A DNA stretch of 32,985 bases. Origin: Eubacteriales Family XIII. Incertae Sedis bacterium (GTDB lineage: Bacteria > Bacillota > Clostridia > Peptostreptococcales > Anaerovoracaceae). Positions within the stretch are counted from its first letter, which is position 1. Every line of letters starts with the position of its first letter. Made by a program: the position numbers and the translations under genes. The notes under the pieces are model-generated. The model saw nothing but the letters and a program-made list of their open reading frames with translations, did not search any database and had not been told where the DNA came from. Where the stretch lies: contig JAISTV010000005.1 in NCBI GenBank assembly GCA_031272485.1, positions 1 to 32,985 of the forward strand. Direction: 5' to 3'. This document shows positions 12,001-16,455 of the stretch, piece after piece.

Positions 12001-12543
12001 ATTGATGAGCGCCTGGTGATAGACGAGGCCGGCATAACCGTCACGACCGACGATGGCACGGTGCTTACGGCCGGCACGGATTACAGCGTCACCGTGGGGA
12101 CGGATAACGTTGTCGTGATAAAGCTCTATCCGCGCGACCCGGCCACCGGGGATCCGGTCCCGCCCGATGCGAACGGCGTGTACGCTTTCGGCACGTACGA
12201 CTGGCTGGAGGGCGAGGTGGTGCACGTACATGTGCCCACGAACCTTAAGACGGATTTAAGCGCTGAGCAGCTGAAGGACGCGCGGGATAACGGCCTGCCG
12301 CATAAGCCGTGGATGACGTTCGAGGATCTGAATAACGGAAACGAGCTTGTGCGGATAGACGGCGTTCAGGTGGCGGCTTACCCGCATGATTCGCTGATTC
12401 CCGAGGACGCAAAAGGCAGCCCGCTGGATACCGGAGATGTCCTGCAGGTGTTGCTGTTCGAATTGCTTGCCGCGTTCAGCCTGATGATTCTGCTGGCAGC
12501 GCTGCGCGCGCGGAAGCGGCGCGTCAGTCCACGCCGACCATGA
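1..12543 (+). CDS. Giant modular cell-surface adhesin (5' end outside window): BspA-like LRRs, Cna-B domains, nine tandem beta-sandwich modules, C-terminal membrane anchor
   Basis: The frame is open from base 1 and ends at TGA 12541-12543, so at least 4,180 residues are visible and the start lies upstream. Order seen: (a) nt 1-1080, variant BspA leucine-rich repeats of the form LDLxxLxxLxTIGxxAFxxYNG; (b) nt 1200-1430, a MucBP-like segment ending FTYVQE; (c) nt 1440-4230, large beta-rich regions, the last resembling isopeptide-forming D2-type domains (VTLEYKLNIFNNTEVTHTDL); (d) nt 4230-6930, about seven Cna-B/SpaA-type domains recognised by a leading strand such as SIIVKKVNETG, a TEV/REV-APxGY strand and a closing Asn, the pattern of Lys-Asn isopeptide domains with a catalytic Glu; (e) nt 6940-12390, nine tandem modules; (f) TGDV followed by a hydrophobic helix and a basic tail. 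Such proteins are wall- or membrane-anchored adhesins; the ligand is unknown. The 3' end overlaps the convergent mop gene by 20 bp. Domain identities are by eye; the (e) fold is inferred. Confidence 0.9.
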   Translation, partial: YNNGVFQSFNGDNLIFGNLPNLLSIGSMAFNNYQGVGNTLDLSGLTALQQFTDSGIAGNNVYNCGVFYSFIGTDLKLPASSALTYIGSYAFGMYNGAAPDFSVTPNLDTIGWRAFYNFNQPGLDFTGLANLTTIGAGAFYKYNGGPLDFSPLVSLVTIDTDGRGDGAAFGAYNQPTPLDLSVLTNLKTIGSYAFLKYNGPFLDLTNLENLTSIGSSAFASYQGVGQVLDLSDSVNLQIISGGGSTVPTSQASGAFYNFKGDQLILGDLPSLTEIGGNTFRSFPHSVDLTGLAGLTTIGGYAFYSAPASPYLDLTENGRLQTIGMCAWNLPDDSIVFLPDSVTSLDGQAFAPGPVTSDLTYDYWIYTETDATTLSDNLGTYTNGYASTDARYRVYNVNNRINKYGVTITCVEQGTGKVLKTVTDHVSITSGTYPGGTADVSAPFVAGYKLVATETDPKSVVIDSYLDNHVTFTYVQETAGNPSGMQLYIDNQNVTAGPGGTGGTKSYQIGSNMILWTGVRLSGGATIQAGSKLYIPISDYIQNVAVVKNTYIASWTVEGGYIVIITNTITAQTDIQVSFQYKPYVTPWGHTETFPVYLYAPDGSFLMRGMVMKAGDEDVATLTGTMSGQPGMYKYYNGEYRDNYRDVAAGRVLEGEQAYMPGSEKDVVFTYSIHGEYGRNIDRYVVTDTIPTYTDADGALRYAQFLAGSNPGWTVIEWDTDGDPATTGDTVSTDPTGTYPDAVPTKLEYSRSYSEPVHALSASQLPTLKLRFPEAHVSQSVTNSASVTSYVNARETQSPQVDPESFTASDSVSLTLTGTSTRGMYVKSSAGPHNDGSGYMYFYDDPVEKAAVFSWGLTLNNTLEQPVTNLRYTDHGLDARMYYYGVANPLAGSYDAQVIAYDAGGNVLLDESFSDAQFVFPQDLGALTGAAPGDPAYGATPGAIASVEIRILGDYSLAAGKNNSVKVLTKLRDPSLSYESEAAKAGTEYDTVAEAVTFRNDSTCVFTYADENGTRDMTVKGGNVTHIKDPNNRLGIGKTATMVGSTFSNQPFTGGEELDYTLTLSGERTVGAYPEDFIAVDLLPKEVEFVSFTPSEMLENSIDYSYQVVGNYQGTGQTAVIIRADILRIGSVSGNFSDVELGTIRAKFGYVVYDQEYGRFTNEVYMACNEETAAEFTLTGTVADPFTEAPLHGGAAVAHGSVTNEALIAKTFELWKQVRVVDTDGSFSSIGTASKASEEGRPVTLEYKLNIFNNTEVTHTDLVLYDIFPYVGDKLWDQTLTVPPRDKSRGSAFQNVLSYLPDPGEGWELYITTDTAAVNTRVYATNDANWTLVTDLDSLNADPNALAAVRGIKLVATTAELEKQEGYEYTYQVHSPIDRDGTLIGTRAYNSFGESDSQNVTALESNVCYNEILPPSGSIIVKKVNETGEGLAGAELELVNLATGKRVGGIKISASDNSETFGEDESGIVMWTDVPIGNYAVREVAAPDGYQKTVAEVTVRLEDLIAMGDGYVYDVSETEPLVNTPLPPDPVRASVTVRKVDVNSAPLANAVFEIVGIDDGTDPDYPDNTDVYYRRYTNKSGLASFTELPLGHYRVTEVSPPGHLSNTWTGESFALTSDGQNLQIGPVDNAKAEFTLVKIGIYDAGYMARPNIELDATMGKRLEGVPFTLYKAAEYDAYLAAEAASPGSGTLPAAVAAGVTNAQGEIAFTGLDPDAHYTLVEDVSDPDVTGPDPLNPLFTGRGAGDDKNRYDVFIDAAGVISLDGQPINTKNLIIGNNGQSTVFRAALTKVDQSGNPVGGVTFRIATTNSVTGTGADFITGNGNGVLDAGETTDTLGYAEITEATLSSMANSAALLAAYNAGSPLYIIEKSVPSGYMIPAGQTAWTVYKDSGYQARTFKNWDTGLDIYKYTVLAATTEATLAYLGVSQSLTGDAREEAIAGKLAANPTLSVVTIGGERVLRKALSGATYRVAQTSPNPGTLTAANQYDPATGNGVWFEATTDATGHILAPDGFKFISTATYTVTEIKAPKGYKLDATPQTFVPDNYKSLSGFDGTIRFNLANEPELGQIRLTKLTEQGGKVMEGVTFSISGTVTKLISDPDDSMAEVPARESGDEIYGTAIEEISQRVTDRNGNVVFNELPYGTYYITEVATIDGYKLNSETYTCVVGPDSQTVFLIVYNAENEKYSSLRVTKTDDEGKKLAGVRFYLELQVEADRDGLPDTDDDDGWIAYTVQDNWGVASAAFPRQTDPNGVVTFGKLPGGTYRLIEATQNPMYRSPLWVDGEDRHPLSDFTFTVTPAFTQEFTVQVENPIVDTPMITNEVRDTDGNGVQSWTDHTAQQQSWIMPSPLNTIEWFDYINFGYRTNAWQEAVLTDNLSDLLKPVQPSDVEVTDEVGTVLTLGVDYTVSIDTVTSPGVPPAIGSSPGRDDPWQTAYNTVTVTFLPKQDTAAALDGGNEYAWLEGRKFTVTISTTIADEYVDSVNYPGTAFGEIYDEMSTWGDAHHAWHIKHTPQISYAAAGVVHPDDTGTATGWEVEAFPPDVPAVSDLVEGREKYYLKDNAAPFEWTDEVIFGSQSMSYSRATLEDILDGRLDVQGALTRADWGTAGSGPYVARADGTPLTYGVDYYLDITVDPVSSETAIKAVFLPHDGNAYTDTVTSTTYPARSDERNTNTGSPDYDPLGYGWLSDMGSLVLHATTTIKPMYADPDNAAYDGGAGLAGMISEGIPNYSVFLFKDAPSPAAEDDPWLPEDQWVDSNNPRWWALGNTVYAYPAEPPGITDNYEGNDPDIDYIIPDADSVFYKNIDVRFGNGAGYWQSAIVNEDIPAGLNITGLEYITVTDITGLTAGGIADGQGTQIDSAFYTLSEDEDDGTMHLSFNFSGRRGLEYLIGKTYRISIPLVMSEELQAGAAALLLPASQRTREQQEAADAYLAAQTAGFPNKPTLTTQEYPEDPLNPEETTPPPENYEPPSGEIYAYPSQQPSIADLVNKEKLHYMTTEGAVLNWEDLVVIGDGTGSWSVDTGSYPTLTDQIDSRLIIADADDPDLDGIAGIVIKRTPPGSIPGGSDDVTLTEGIDYTVTVDSHNFVTVVFLPKDAAGVEEGGPGYDADTASFDWLRSSVVVMTVQTTIPAKYYDEADPAYDEDTAAAFLDMRTGGIPNKPVFTWNVDDHGVNKPHSIEPEYVYAYPPERPAIYKDYEGRDAYYIPSEDAVFYTNIYVDFGNSMAGWSTVDGEGPRIEDVIDERLEVDDGYTGNWFIDFFIWLYSLFTGVAPGPTVSDVVAGNAEAVSIPEASGLYTIDVDPATNKFTVQFYADTNAEAGHEYDYLLNQRIRIGVPLKLSADLLADEDALAEAVVDGIENTASLIITPAHDPLDPPVPNDPIETEPVYAYPPDAPELGQDYSTYPPYSTDVTEVYDPEQEYYIPGTYDPDPDGDGTPDEPETGVTDGYPFYKNIRVHFGNTVREWAGVAVTDDLNDAFLVGESGILIYDITGAAPGTLARPGTLVSGYQLSLSTDGSNYLTVTFPPDSTAQPGHEYDYLLNKTYEISVPVQVRADVIADTAAYAALMRTGLPNNAVLNTYPPDDASTPADESLTPSGQYGAPEIIAYPPDTPAIDNFWNDKKTYFMDSADETLDKSIRVSFGNHVRQWERVEIVDDFDDRLTLDMDALTVLDADGAQVPDSRYMATVTTDGTNVVTVEFLPDGAAAAGHEFDYLFEQTYTLHIPAKISDPVLADADAMLDMSDSGIANGASLKITPADPVEPVTTITPDEPPLAYPPDAPGIFNDIYQHPSPSYTVDDYEERSVKHRLPSADDEFVHNDFIDFGKTPGGWDHADIINDMDDRLNIEAVDVYDENGNLLTDGTHYELEYDASTNTVTVKLVAKDSDGNPDTPDDFSYLKDKQYKVEITTTIKDEYLDADGNAPRSMIREGLPMTPVLGYGKSDSPQYKEGVEVRAYPPGGPLVTDDVEGNLSYIIPDMGNRFAWNDHFDMGSDVAFWYDVTLYSPIDERLVIDEAGITVTTDDGTVLTAGTDYSVTVGTDNVVVIKLYPRDPATGDPVPPDANGVYAFGTYDWLEGEVVHVHVPTNLKTDLSAEQLKDARDNGLPHKPWMTFEDLNNGNELVRIDGVQVAAYPHDSLIPEDAKGSPLDTGDVLQVLLFELLAAFSLMILLAALRARKRRVSPRRP
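6940..12390 (+). repeat. Nine tandem divergent modules in the giant adhesin
   Basis: Each module is about 170-230 residues. It starts with a Pro-rich AYPPxxP linker and a (Y)YIPSxDxVFYKNI-like strand. An FGNxxxxW strand, a DDLDDRL-like strand, a GxDYxVxVD strand, a VTVxFLP strand, (G)HEYDYLL, a hydrophobic strand (YxIxIPxxI), and GIPNxAxL follow. Module starts are near nt 6940, 7621, 8320, 8938, 9565, 10171, 10828, 11332 and 11868. The DNA is diverged between copies, so this is an old protein-level repeat, not a recent tandem duplication. The modules probably form a stalk of beta-sandwich domains. Intramolecular isopeptide bonds are plausible from the neighbouring Cna-B domains, but I could not assign the Lys/Asn/acid triad with certainty. 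Confidence 0.8.
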
Positions 12544-12733
12544 CGGAGGTGGCCTTGACTACGGCGTAGGCTTCTGCGCCTACGGCCAGGCCGAGCTCCT
12601 TGATGGACGCCATGGAGATGGTGGCGGAGATTACGTTGCCGGCGCCTATGTCTATCTGCACAATGCCGTTTACGGCGCCTTCTTCTATGGCAATGATTTT
12701 GCCCTTGAACTGATTGCGTGCGCTGAGTTTCAT
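12524..12733 (-). CDS. Molybdenum-pterin-binding (Mop-type) TOBE-domain protein
   Basis: This 69-residue protein is a single TOBE/Mop domain: MKLSARNQFKGKI at the start, then IEEGAVNGIVQIDIG and ISATISMASIKELGL, ending AYAVVKATSVMVGVD. The length matches stand-alone Mop proteins, which assemble into oligomers that bind molybdate or molybdopterin oxyanions in the cytoplasm. The ATG is preceded by AGGGG at a spacing of 8. It is the last gene of the leftward group and its 3' end runs 20 bp into the convergent adhesin gene. No molybdate transporter (modABC) or cofactor genes are visible nearby, so whether it acts in storage or sensing cannot be told from context. Confidence 0.85.
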   Translation of the reverse strand: MKLSARNQFKGKIIAIEEGAVNGIVQIDIGAGNVISATISMASIKELGLAVGAEAYAVVKATSVMVGVD

Positions 12734-12767
12734 TTTCCTTACCCCTTGTTTTCTCCCTGAAACAAAC

Positions 12768-12789
12768 GGGCGGCCGGAAGTGGCCGCCC
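12768..12789 (-). terminator. GC-rich hairpin after the SPFH gene
   Basis: A perfect 8-bp stem (GGGCGGCC / GGCCGCCC) with a 6-base loop lies 18 bp past the SPFH stop. On the minus strand it is followed by GTTTGTTT, a weak T tail. It may attenuate rather than stop transcription into mop. Confidence 0.55.
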
Positions 12790-12806
12790 TTGATTATCTT
12801 AAGTTC

Positions 12807-14084
12807 TTACGGTCTTGGTGTGCCGCAGTTCTTGCAGAACTTCCCGTCGTTCGTGGTGCCGCACTGCGCGCAGACCCAGTCGCCTGCCGGGGCGGGCGTG
12901 CCGCAGTTCTTGCAGAACTTCCCGTCGTTTTGCGTGCCGCACTGTGCGCAGGTCCAGAGAGCTGCCGCCGCTGCCGGAGCCGCGGGCGCTACTGGAGCCG
13001 CCGGTGCAGCGGGTGCTGCCGGTGCAGCGGGTGCCGCCGGCGCTACGCCTGCCGCTACGTTCTGCTGCGTGGTCTGCATCTGCTGGTTCATCATGTTCAT
13101 GCCCATCATGCCCATGGCCATACCCACCATGTCCATGCCGCCTGCGCCGTTCTCCTGCTTGCCCATGTTCTCGAAGGCCGCTGCCTGCGCCTGCGTCATG
13201 GTACCGGCGGAAGCCGCCGCGGAAGAGCCGACCATGCGTGCCTGGTCAAACTTCTGGATGCGCTCGCGCGTCTCGTCATCCGGCGTAACGCCCGTAATAC
13301 CTACGCGGTTTATGACAAACCCGCGCTCCGCCCGCCACACGGGGTCGAGCACGTTGTTCATAAACTCGGCGAGCTCCATCTGCTTGCTGGTCAGGTCGCC
13401 AAACCCCACGCCCTGCGTAGCGAGCGTGCCGAGCGACGTGTTGAGCGCCGTGTAGAACTCGGACTCTATCTGCGTCTCGAGGTCCTTCATGGAGTAGCTC
13501 TCGGTCACGTTGCCGGAGATGTTCGCGTAGAACCGCAGCGGGTCCACGATCCGCAGCGAGTACGTGCCAAAGTACCGGATGTACACGATGGTGCCGTACT
13601 GGCGGTCGTTGTAGGGTACCGGCTGCGCGCTGCCGAACTTGTTGTCGATAAGCTCCTTGATGTTCACATAGTACGCCACCTCCATGTTGGCTGTGTCGCC
13701 GCCCATGGTAAAGCGCTTGCCTATGTTCTTGAACGTGTCTATGAGCCCCTTGCCGAATCCGCCCGCAAACATGGACGGCTCGCTGGACTTGTCAAAGACG
13801 TACTCGCCGGCCTCCACCGTGAAGTCGACTATCTTGCCGTTTTCCACCACAAGGAGCGCCTGCCCGTCATTGACAATGATCTTCGAGTCGCGGGAGATTA
13901 CGTCACGCGAGCCCTGCACGTTGGACGGGTTGCTGTGGTTGCTCTGCACCGCGGCGTCCGCCGCGCGCGGGTGGCCCTTCTGAATCAGCAGGTCCGAAGG
14001 CATGCTGTCTACGACGATAAACTCTTTCCACTGATCCGCCATGGCGGACCCTACAGCGGTAACGGCTGCCTTAATCAGTCCCAT
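12807..14084 (-). CDS. SPFH-domain (YdjI-like / virion-core-protein family) protein with C-terminal double zinc ribbon
   Basis: The 425-residue protein has an N-terminal SPFH/band-7-like region of the YdjI (COG4260) type. It opens MGLIKAAVTAVGSAMADQWK, contains the conserved DGQALLVVENGKI segment, and has a helical region around residues 270-320. A Met/Gln-rich segment and an Ala-Pro linker (AAPAAPAAP, DNA 12960-13055) follow. It ends with two near-identical zinc ribbons (CAQCGTxNDGKFCKNCG), each with four Cys. In Bacillus subtilis the homologue YdjI works with membrane partners and recruits the PspA envelope-stress protein; a similar membrane-scaffold role is inferred here. The start has a strong AAGGAGG ribosome site at spacing 6. 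The Tim44-domain gene lies 34 bp upstream, so they are probably co-transcribed. No pspA is in the window. Confidence 0.88.
   Translation of the reverse strand: MGLIKAAVTAVGSAMADQWKEFIVVDSMPSDLLIQKGHPRAADAAVQSNHSNPSNVQGSRDVISRDSKIIVNDGQALLVVENGKIVDFTVEAGEYVFDKSSEPSMFAGGFGKGLIDTFKNIGKRFTMGGDTANMEVAYYVNIKELIDNKFGSAQPVPYNDRQYGTIVYIRYFGTYSLRIVDPLRFYANISGNVTESYSMKDLETQIESEFYTALNTSLGTLATQGVGFGDLTSKQMELAEFMNNVLDPVWRAERGFVINRVGITGVTPDDETRERIQKFDQARMVGSSAAASAGTMTQAQAAAFENMGKQENGAGGMDMVGMAMGMMGMNMMNQQMQTTQQNVAAGVAPAAPAAPAAPAAPAAPVAPAAPAAAAALWTCAQCGTQNDGKFCKNCGTPAPAGDWVCAQCGTTNDGKFCKNCGTPRP
12960..13055 (-). repeat. Ala-Pro linker micro-repeat (coding)
   Basis: A short GC-rich tandem of roughly 9-bp units encodes AAP repeats between the SPFH body and the zinc ribbons. 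Such stretches can vary in copy number by slippage without breaking frame, altering linker length. Confidence 0.7.
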
Positions 14085-14118
14085 TCTTCTCCTCCTTGTT
14101 TTCCCTTAGCTTCTGCTT

Positions 14119-15084
14119 CTAATCCGCGTGCACGCCCGTGTAGGAGACGAGCACCCAGTTGTACTGGCCGGATGTAATAATCGTCTTGCAATACTCACAC
14201 TGGCCGGCCGCCGTGAGTTTGGTGGGCGCGCCGCAGTTCGGGCAGTTCGTCACGCCGATCTGCTTCAGGCTGCCCACGGTCTTGGTGCCCAGCGTGCGCA
14301 TGAACTTAAGCGTGTACTGCATGTGCACCACGCGGTTCGGGTCGCCGGCCACCACCGCGCCCGTCTGCGCGTCGGCCACGTAGTCGACCATCTGCGCCGC
14401 CATCTTGACGGTCAGGTACTCGTAGCGGCTATCCATGTCGTGGTCCACAATCTGCGCGTCGGTAATCCCCAGCCGCTCTATGCGGTTCACCTGCCCGCGC
14501 CGTATGTAGTCCTCCAGCTGCCGCTCGTGCTCGCTGAACAGGTTGTCGTCCTCGAAGATGCGGATGCTGGTCCAGTCGCGCGCCGTCCACGCCGTGTTGA
14601 GCGCCACGAACACCTCGCGTGCCCAGGCGATAAAGTCTACCTCGCTGAATCCCTCGTCGTGTGCCTGGACAATGTCCACGGCCGCCTGGCTTCTTTCGAT
14701 AGGCGGAGGCGCCGGCCGCGCCGGAGTGGTAGGCCTGGTGGGCGTAGGCCGCCGCTGCTGCGTCTTTCTGGCTTGCTTTCTGAGGGACTGCCGAATGACG
14801 CCGTAGAGGATTACGGCCGCTGCCGCCGCCGCGCCTGCCAGGGGTCCGCCCTGCGTACAACCGGCGATACCGGCTGCCGCGGCGCTCCCGTAGTCCACAC
14901 CGTCATCGTCGTCATAATCGTAGTCGTCATAGTCGTCATAGCCGCCGCTGTCGTAATCGTCGCTGCCATAGTCGTAGTCGTTCTGGTTGCCCACGTCCGC
15001 GCTGGCCGCAAGCGGCACGGCGAAGGCGCAAAGAAGCACCGCCAGAATGGCGAGCAGTGATAAATACGCGGCTTTTTTCTTCAT
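14119..15084 (-). CDS. Exported/membrane Tim44-like domain protein with zinc ribbon
   Basis: The chosen ATG at 15084 follows AGAGGG (spacing 10) and gives a clean signal sequence (MKKKAAYLSLLAILAVLLC..AASA); an upstream GTG at 15111 is possible but has no better support. Order in the 321-residue protein: signal peptide; an Asp/Tyr-rich stretch (about residues 35-66); an Ala-rich transmembrane helix (about 67-93); a basic, Pro-rich linker; a Tim44-like domain (about 125-265) with FIAWAREVFVALNTAW; and a Cys4 zinc ribbon (CPNCG...CEYC) near the C-terminus. Tim44-like domains in bacteria are small membrane-associated folds of poorly known role. If the helix is a stop-transfer, the acidic stretch is outside and the Tim44/zinc part is cytoplasmic, beside the SPFH partner encoded 34 bp downstream. 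Topology is inferred. Confidence 0.85.
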   Translation of the reverse strand: MKKKAAYLSLLAILAVLLCAFAVPLAASADVGNQNDYDYGSDDYDSGGYDDYDDYDYDDDDGVDYGSAAAAGIAGCTQGGPLAGAAAAAAVILYGVIRQSLRKQARKTQQRRPTPTRPTTPARPAPPPIERSQAAVDIVQAHDEGFSEVDFIAWAREVFVALNTAWTARDWTSIRIFEDDNLFSEHERQLEDYIRRGQVNRIERLGITDAQIVDHDMDSRYEYLTVKMAAQMVDYVADAQTGAVVAGDPNRVVHMQYTLKFMRTLGTKTVGSLKQIGVTNCPNCGAPTKLTAAGQCEYCKTIITSGQYNWVLVSYTGVHAD

Positions 15085-15145
15085 GTTTCCGGTTCCCTCT
15101 GTCTCCCGCACTGCCGGATGACCTGAGCGCCATCCACGCGATAAT

Positions 15146-15174
15146 ATTATAAAGGATTGGAGCGGATTTGTCTT
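15146..15174 (-). promoter_or_regulatory. Promoter of the Tim44/SPFH operon
   Basis: Reading leftward: AAGACA (15174-15169), a 17-bp spacer, then a perfect TATAAT (15151-15146), about 60 bp ahead of the chosen start. The -35 occupies the same bases as the -35 of the rightward yebC promoter. Confidence 0.7.
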
Positions 15175-15196
15175 ATTTTTTGCTATACATTATAAT
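15168..15196 (+). promoter_or_regulatory. Promoter of yebC
   Basis: TTGTCT (15168-15173), 17-bp spacer, TATAAT (15191-15196), 44 bp before the yebC ATG. It is back to back with the leftward promoter, sharing the -35 position. Confidence 0.7.
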
Positions 15197-15240
15197 AGGG
15201 AACGGAAAATAACGAAGTAGCACTGGAGGAAGAAAAAAAC

Positions 15241-15963
15241 ATGGGCAGACACGGAACCATAGCCGGCAGAAAAGCAGCACAGGACAGCAAGCGCGCGGCG
15301 CTTTTTACGAAATACACCAGAGCCATCATGATGGCGGCCAAGACGGGCGGGGACCCCGAGTACAACGCGTCTCTTAAGAACGCCATAGAAAAGGCCAAGG
15401 CCATAAACCTGCCGAACGACAAGATTACGCGGGCCATAAAGAAGGGCACCGGCGAGCTCGAGGGCGAGTCCTACGAGAACATCACGTTCGAGGGCTACGG
15501 CCCCGGCGGCGTGGCGGTCGTGGTGGACGTACTGACGGACAACAAGAACCGCACGACATCTGCCGTCAAGCACGCATTTGACAAGAACGGCGGGAACCTC
15601 GGCGTGCCGGGCTGCGTCTCCTACATGTTCGAGAGAAAAGGCGTAATCCTCGTCGAGAAAGAGGGCGGCGTGGATGAGGACAGCCTCATGGAAGCGGCGC
15701 TGGACGCCGGCGCGGAAGACATGATCTCCGAGGAGGACCTCTTCGAGATTCGCACCACGAGCGAGGACTTCCACGCGGTGGCGGATGCCCTGCGCAGCGC
15801 GGGCTACACGCTGGCGGAAGCGGACATAGAGCAGGTCCCCAACATAGAATCCGAGCCGAAGAGCGAATCAGAAAAAAACGCCCTCCTACGCCTAATAGAT
15901 ACCCTCGAAGAAAACGACGACGTACAAAAAGTCTACACAAACTGCTCCGTAGACCTGGCCTAA
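15241..15963 (+). CDS. yebC: YebC/PmpR family protein (DUF28)
   Basis: The 240-residue protein has the full YebC family pattern: an N-terminal MGRHGTIAGRKAAQDSKRAA segment, TKYTRAIMMAAKTGG, IEKAKAINLPNDKITRAIKKG, YEGYGPGGVAVVVDVLTDNKNR-type core (here FEGYGPGGVAVVVDV), and a C-terminal acidic domain. Length is normal for the family. YebC proteins have been described as transcriptional regulators and, more recently, as ribosome-associated factors that relieve stalling, for example at proline runs. The ATG has GGAGG at spacing 11. It is a monocistronic rightward gene. The last 25 or so codons use more A-ending codons than the rest. No clear terminator follows; the repeat-rich island starts at once. 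Confidence 0.95.
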   Translation: MGRHGTIAGRKAAQDSKRAALFTKYTRAIMMAAKTGGDPEYNASLKNAIEKAKAINLPNDKITRAIKKGTGELEGESYENITFEGYGPGGVAVVVDVLTDNKNRTTSAVKHAFDKNGGNLGVPGCVSYMFERKGVILVEKEGGVDEDSLMEAALDAGAEDMISEEDLFEIRTTSEDFHAVADALRSAGYTLAEADIEQVPNIESEPKSESEKNALLRLIDTLEENDDVQKVYTNCSVDLA

Positions 15964-15982
15964 CGCCCGCGGCCGCCGCTTG

Positions 15983-16024
15983 CCACTGCGCGTCGCCGCG
16001 CGCCTCCTCGCGTCTCCACTGCGC
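15983..16024. repeat. Degenerate GC-rich repeat at left edge of the accessory island
   Basis: Two copies of CCACTGCGC (15983 and 16016) sit in a GC-only stretch. It resembles, in inverted orientation, the 22-bp tandem array at the other end of the island (17885-17973). Confidence 0.5.
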
Positions 16025-16044
16025 AAAATTTCAGTATTTCGTGT
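16014..16044 (+). repeat. Left terminal inverted repeat (31 bp), containing core copy 1
   Basis: These 31 bases are the exact reverse complement of 17864-17894. They contain the 22-bp core (16023-16044, starts GCAAAATTTC, ends TTTCGTGT) that recurs seven times between here and dprA. It lies 50 bp past the yebC stop and 12 bp from the hicB stop. Confidence 0.9.
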
Positions 16045-16056
16045 GCCAAGGCGCCG

Positions 16057-16455
16057 CTACACCCCGAATCCGAGTTTCGCCTTCAGCGCATCCTGCAGGG
16101 TGGCGCTGAAGTTGATTCCCGCTTGCTCCGCCTCATAGTTGAGCCAGGAGGGGAGGGAGAGGGTTTTCTTTACAACCCGCCGCTCCATCTTGCGTCGGTA
16201 AGCATCCAGATCCACCGCTACCAGCGATTTAATCTCGCCGCCATGCGTCTTTATTGCGGAAATATCGGTTGGGGCAGGCAGTGCATCGCCGTCATCCTGC
16301 CTTAGCGTTCCCATTAGACAGATTACATCTTCCGCCATATAGATTGCGTCCGCCAAATCCGCCCCTTGTGTATTGCAGTCGAAGTCGGGGACGTAAACGC
16401 TAAACGTGCCTTTCCCGGCAGGCGTAAAAACCACCGGATATACCACTCTACTCAC
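16057..16455 (-). CDS. hicB: HicB family antitoxin
   Basis: The 132-residue protein has the HicB two-part build: an N-terminal partial-RNase-H-like domain (YPVVFTPAGKGTFSVYVPDF, DLADAIYMAEDVI) and a C-terminal ribbon-helix-helix-type region (VAVDLDAYRRKMERR, LPSWLNYEAEQAGINFSATL) for dimerisation and operator binding. It should neutralise HicA and repress the operon. The start is GTG, with GAGGTG upstream at spacing 5. It overlaps the end of the hicA frame (ATGTGA), the usual sign of translational coupling. The partner toxin gene is interrupted by an amber codon, so this antitoxin may now be an orphan. The stop lies 12 bp from a repeat core. Confidence 0.88.
   Translation of the reverse strand: MSRVVYPVVFTPAGKGTFSVYVPDFDCNTQGADLADAIYMAEDVICLMGTLRQDDGDALPAPTDISAIKTHGGEIKSLVAVDLDAYRRKMERRVVKKTLSLPSWLNYEAEQAGINFSATLQDALKAKLGFGV

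Noticed and set aside
12714-14177. 487-codon plus-strand frame opposite the SPFH gene
   Set aside because: Arg/His/Ala-rich antisense shadow; the minus-strand frame has ribosome site and recognised domains.
15085-15111. GTG start for the Tim44 protein
   Set aside because: ATG 15084 has the better ribosome site and starts a normal signal peptide directly.
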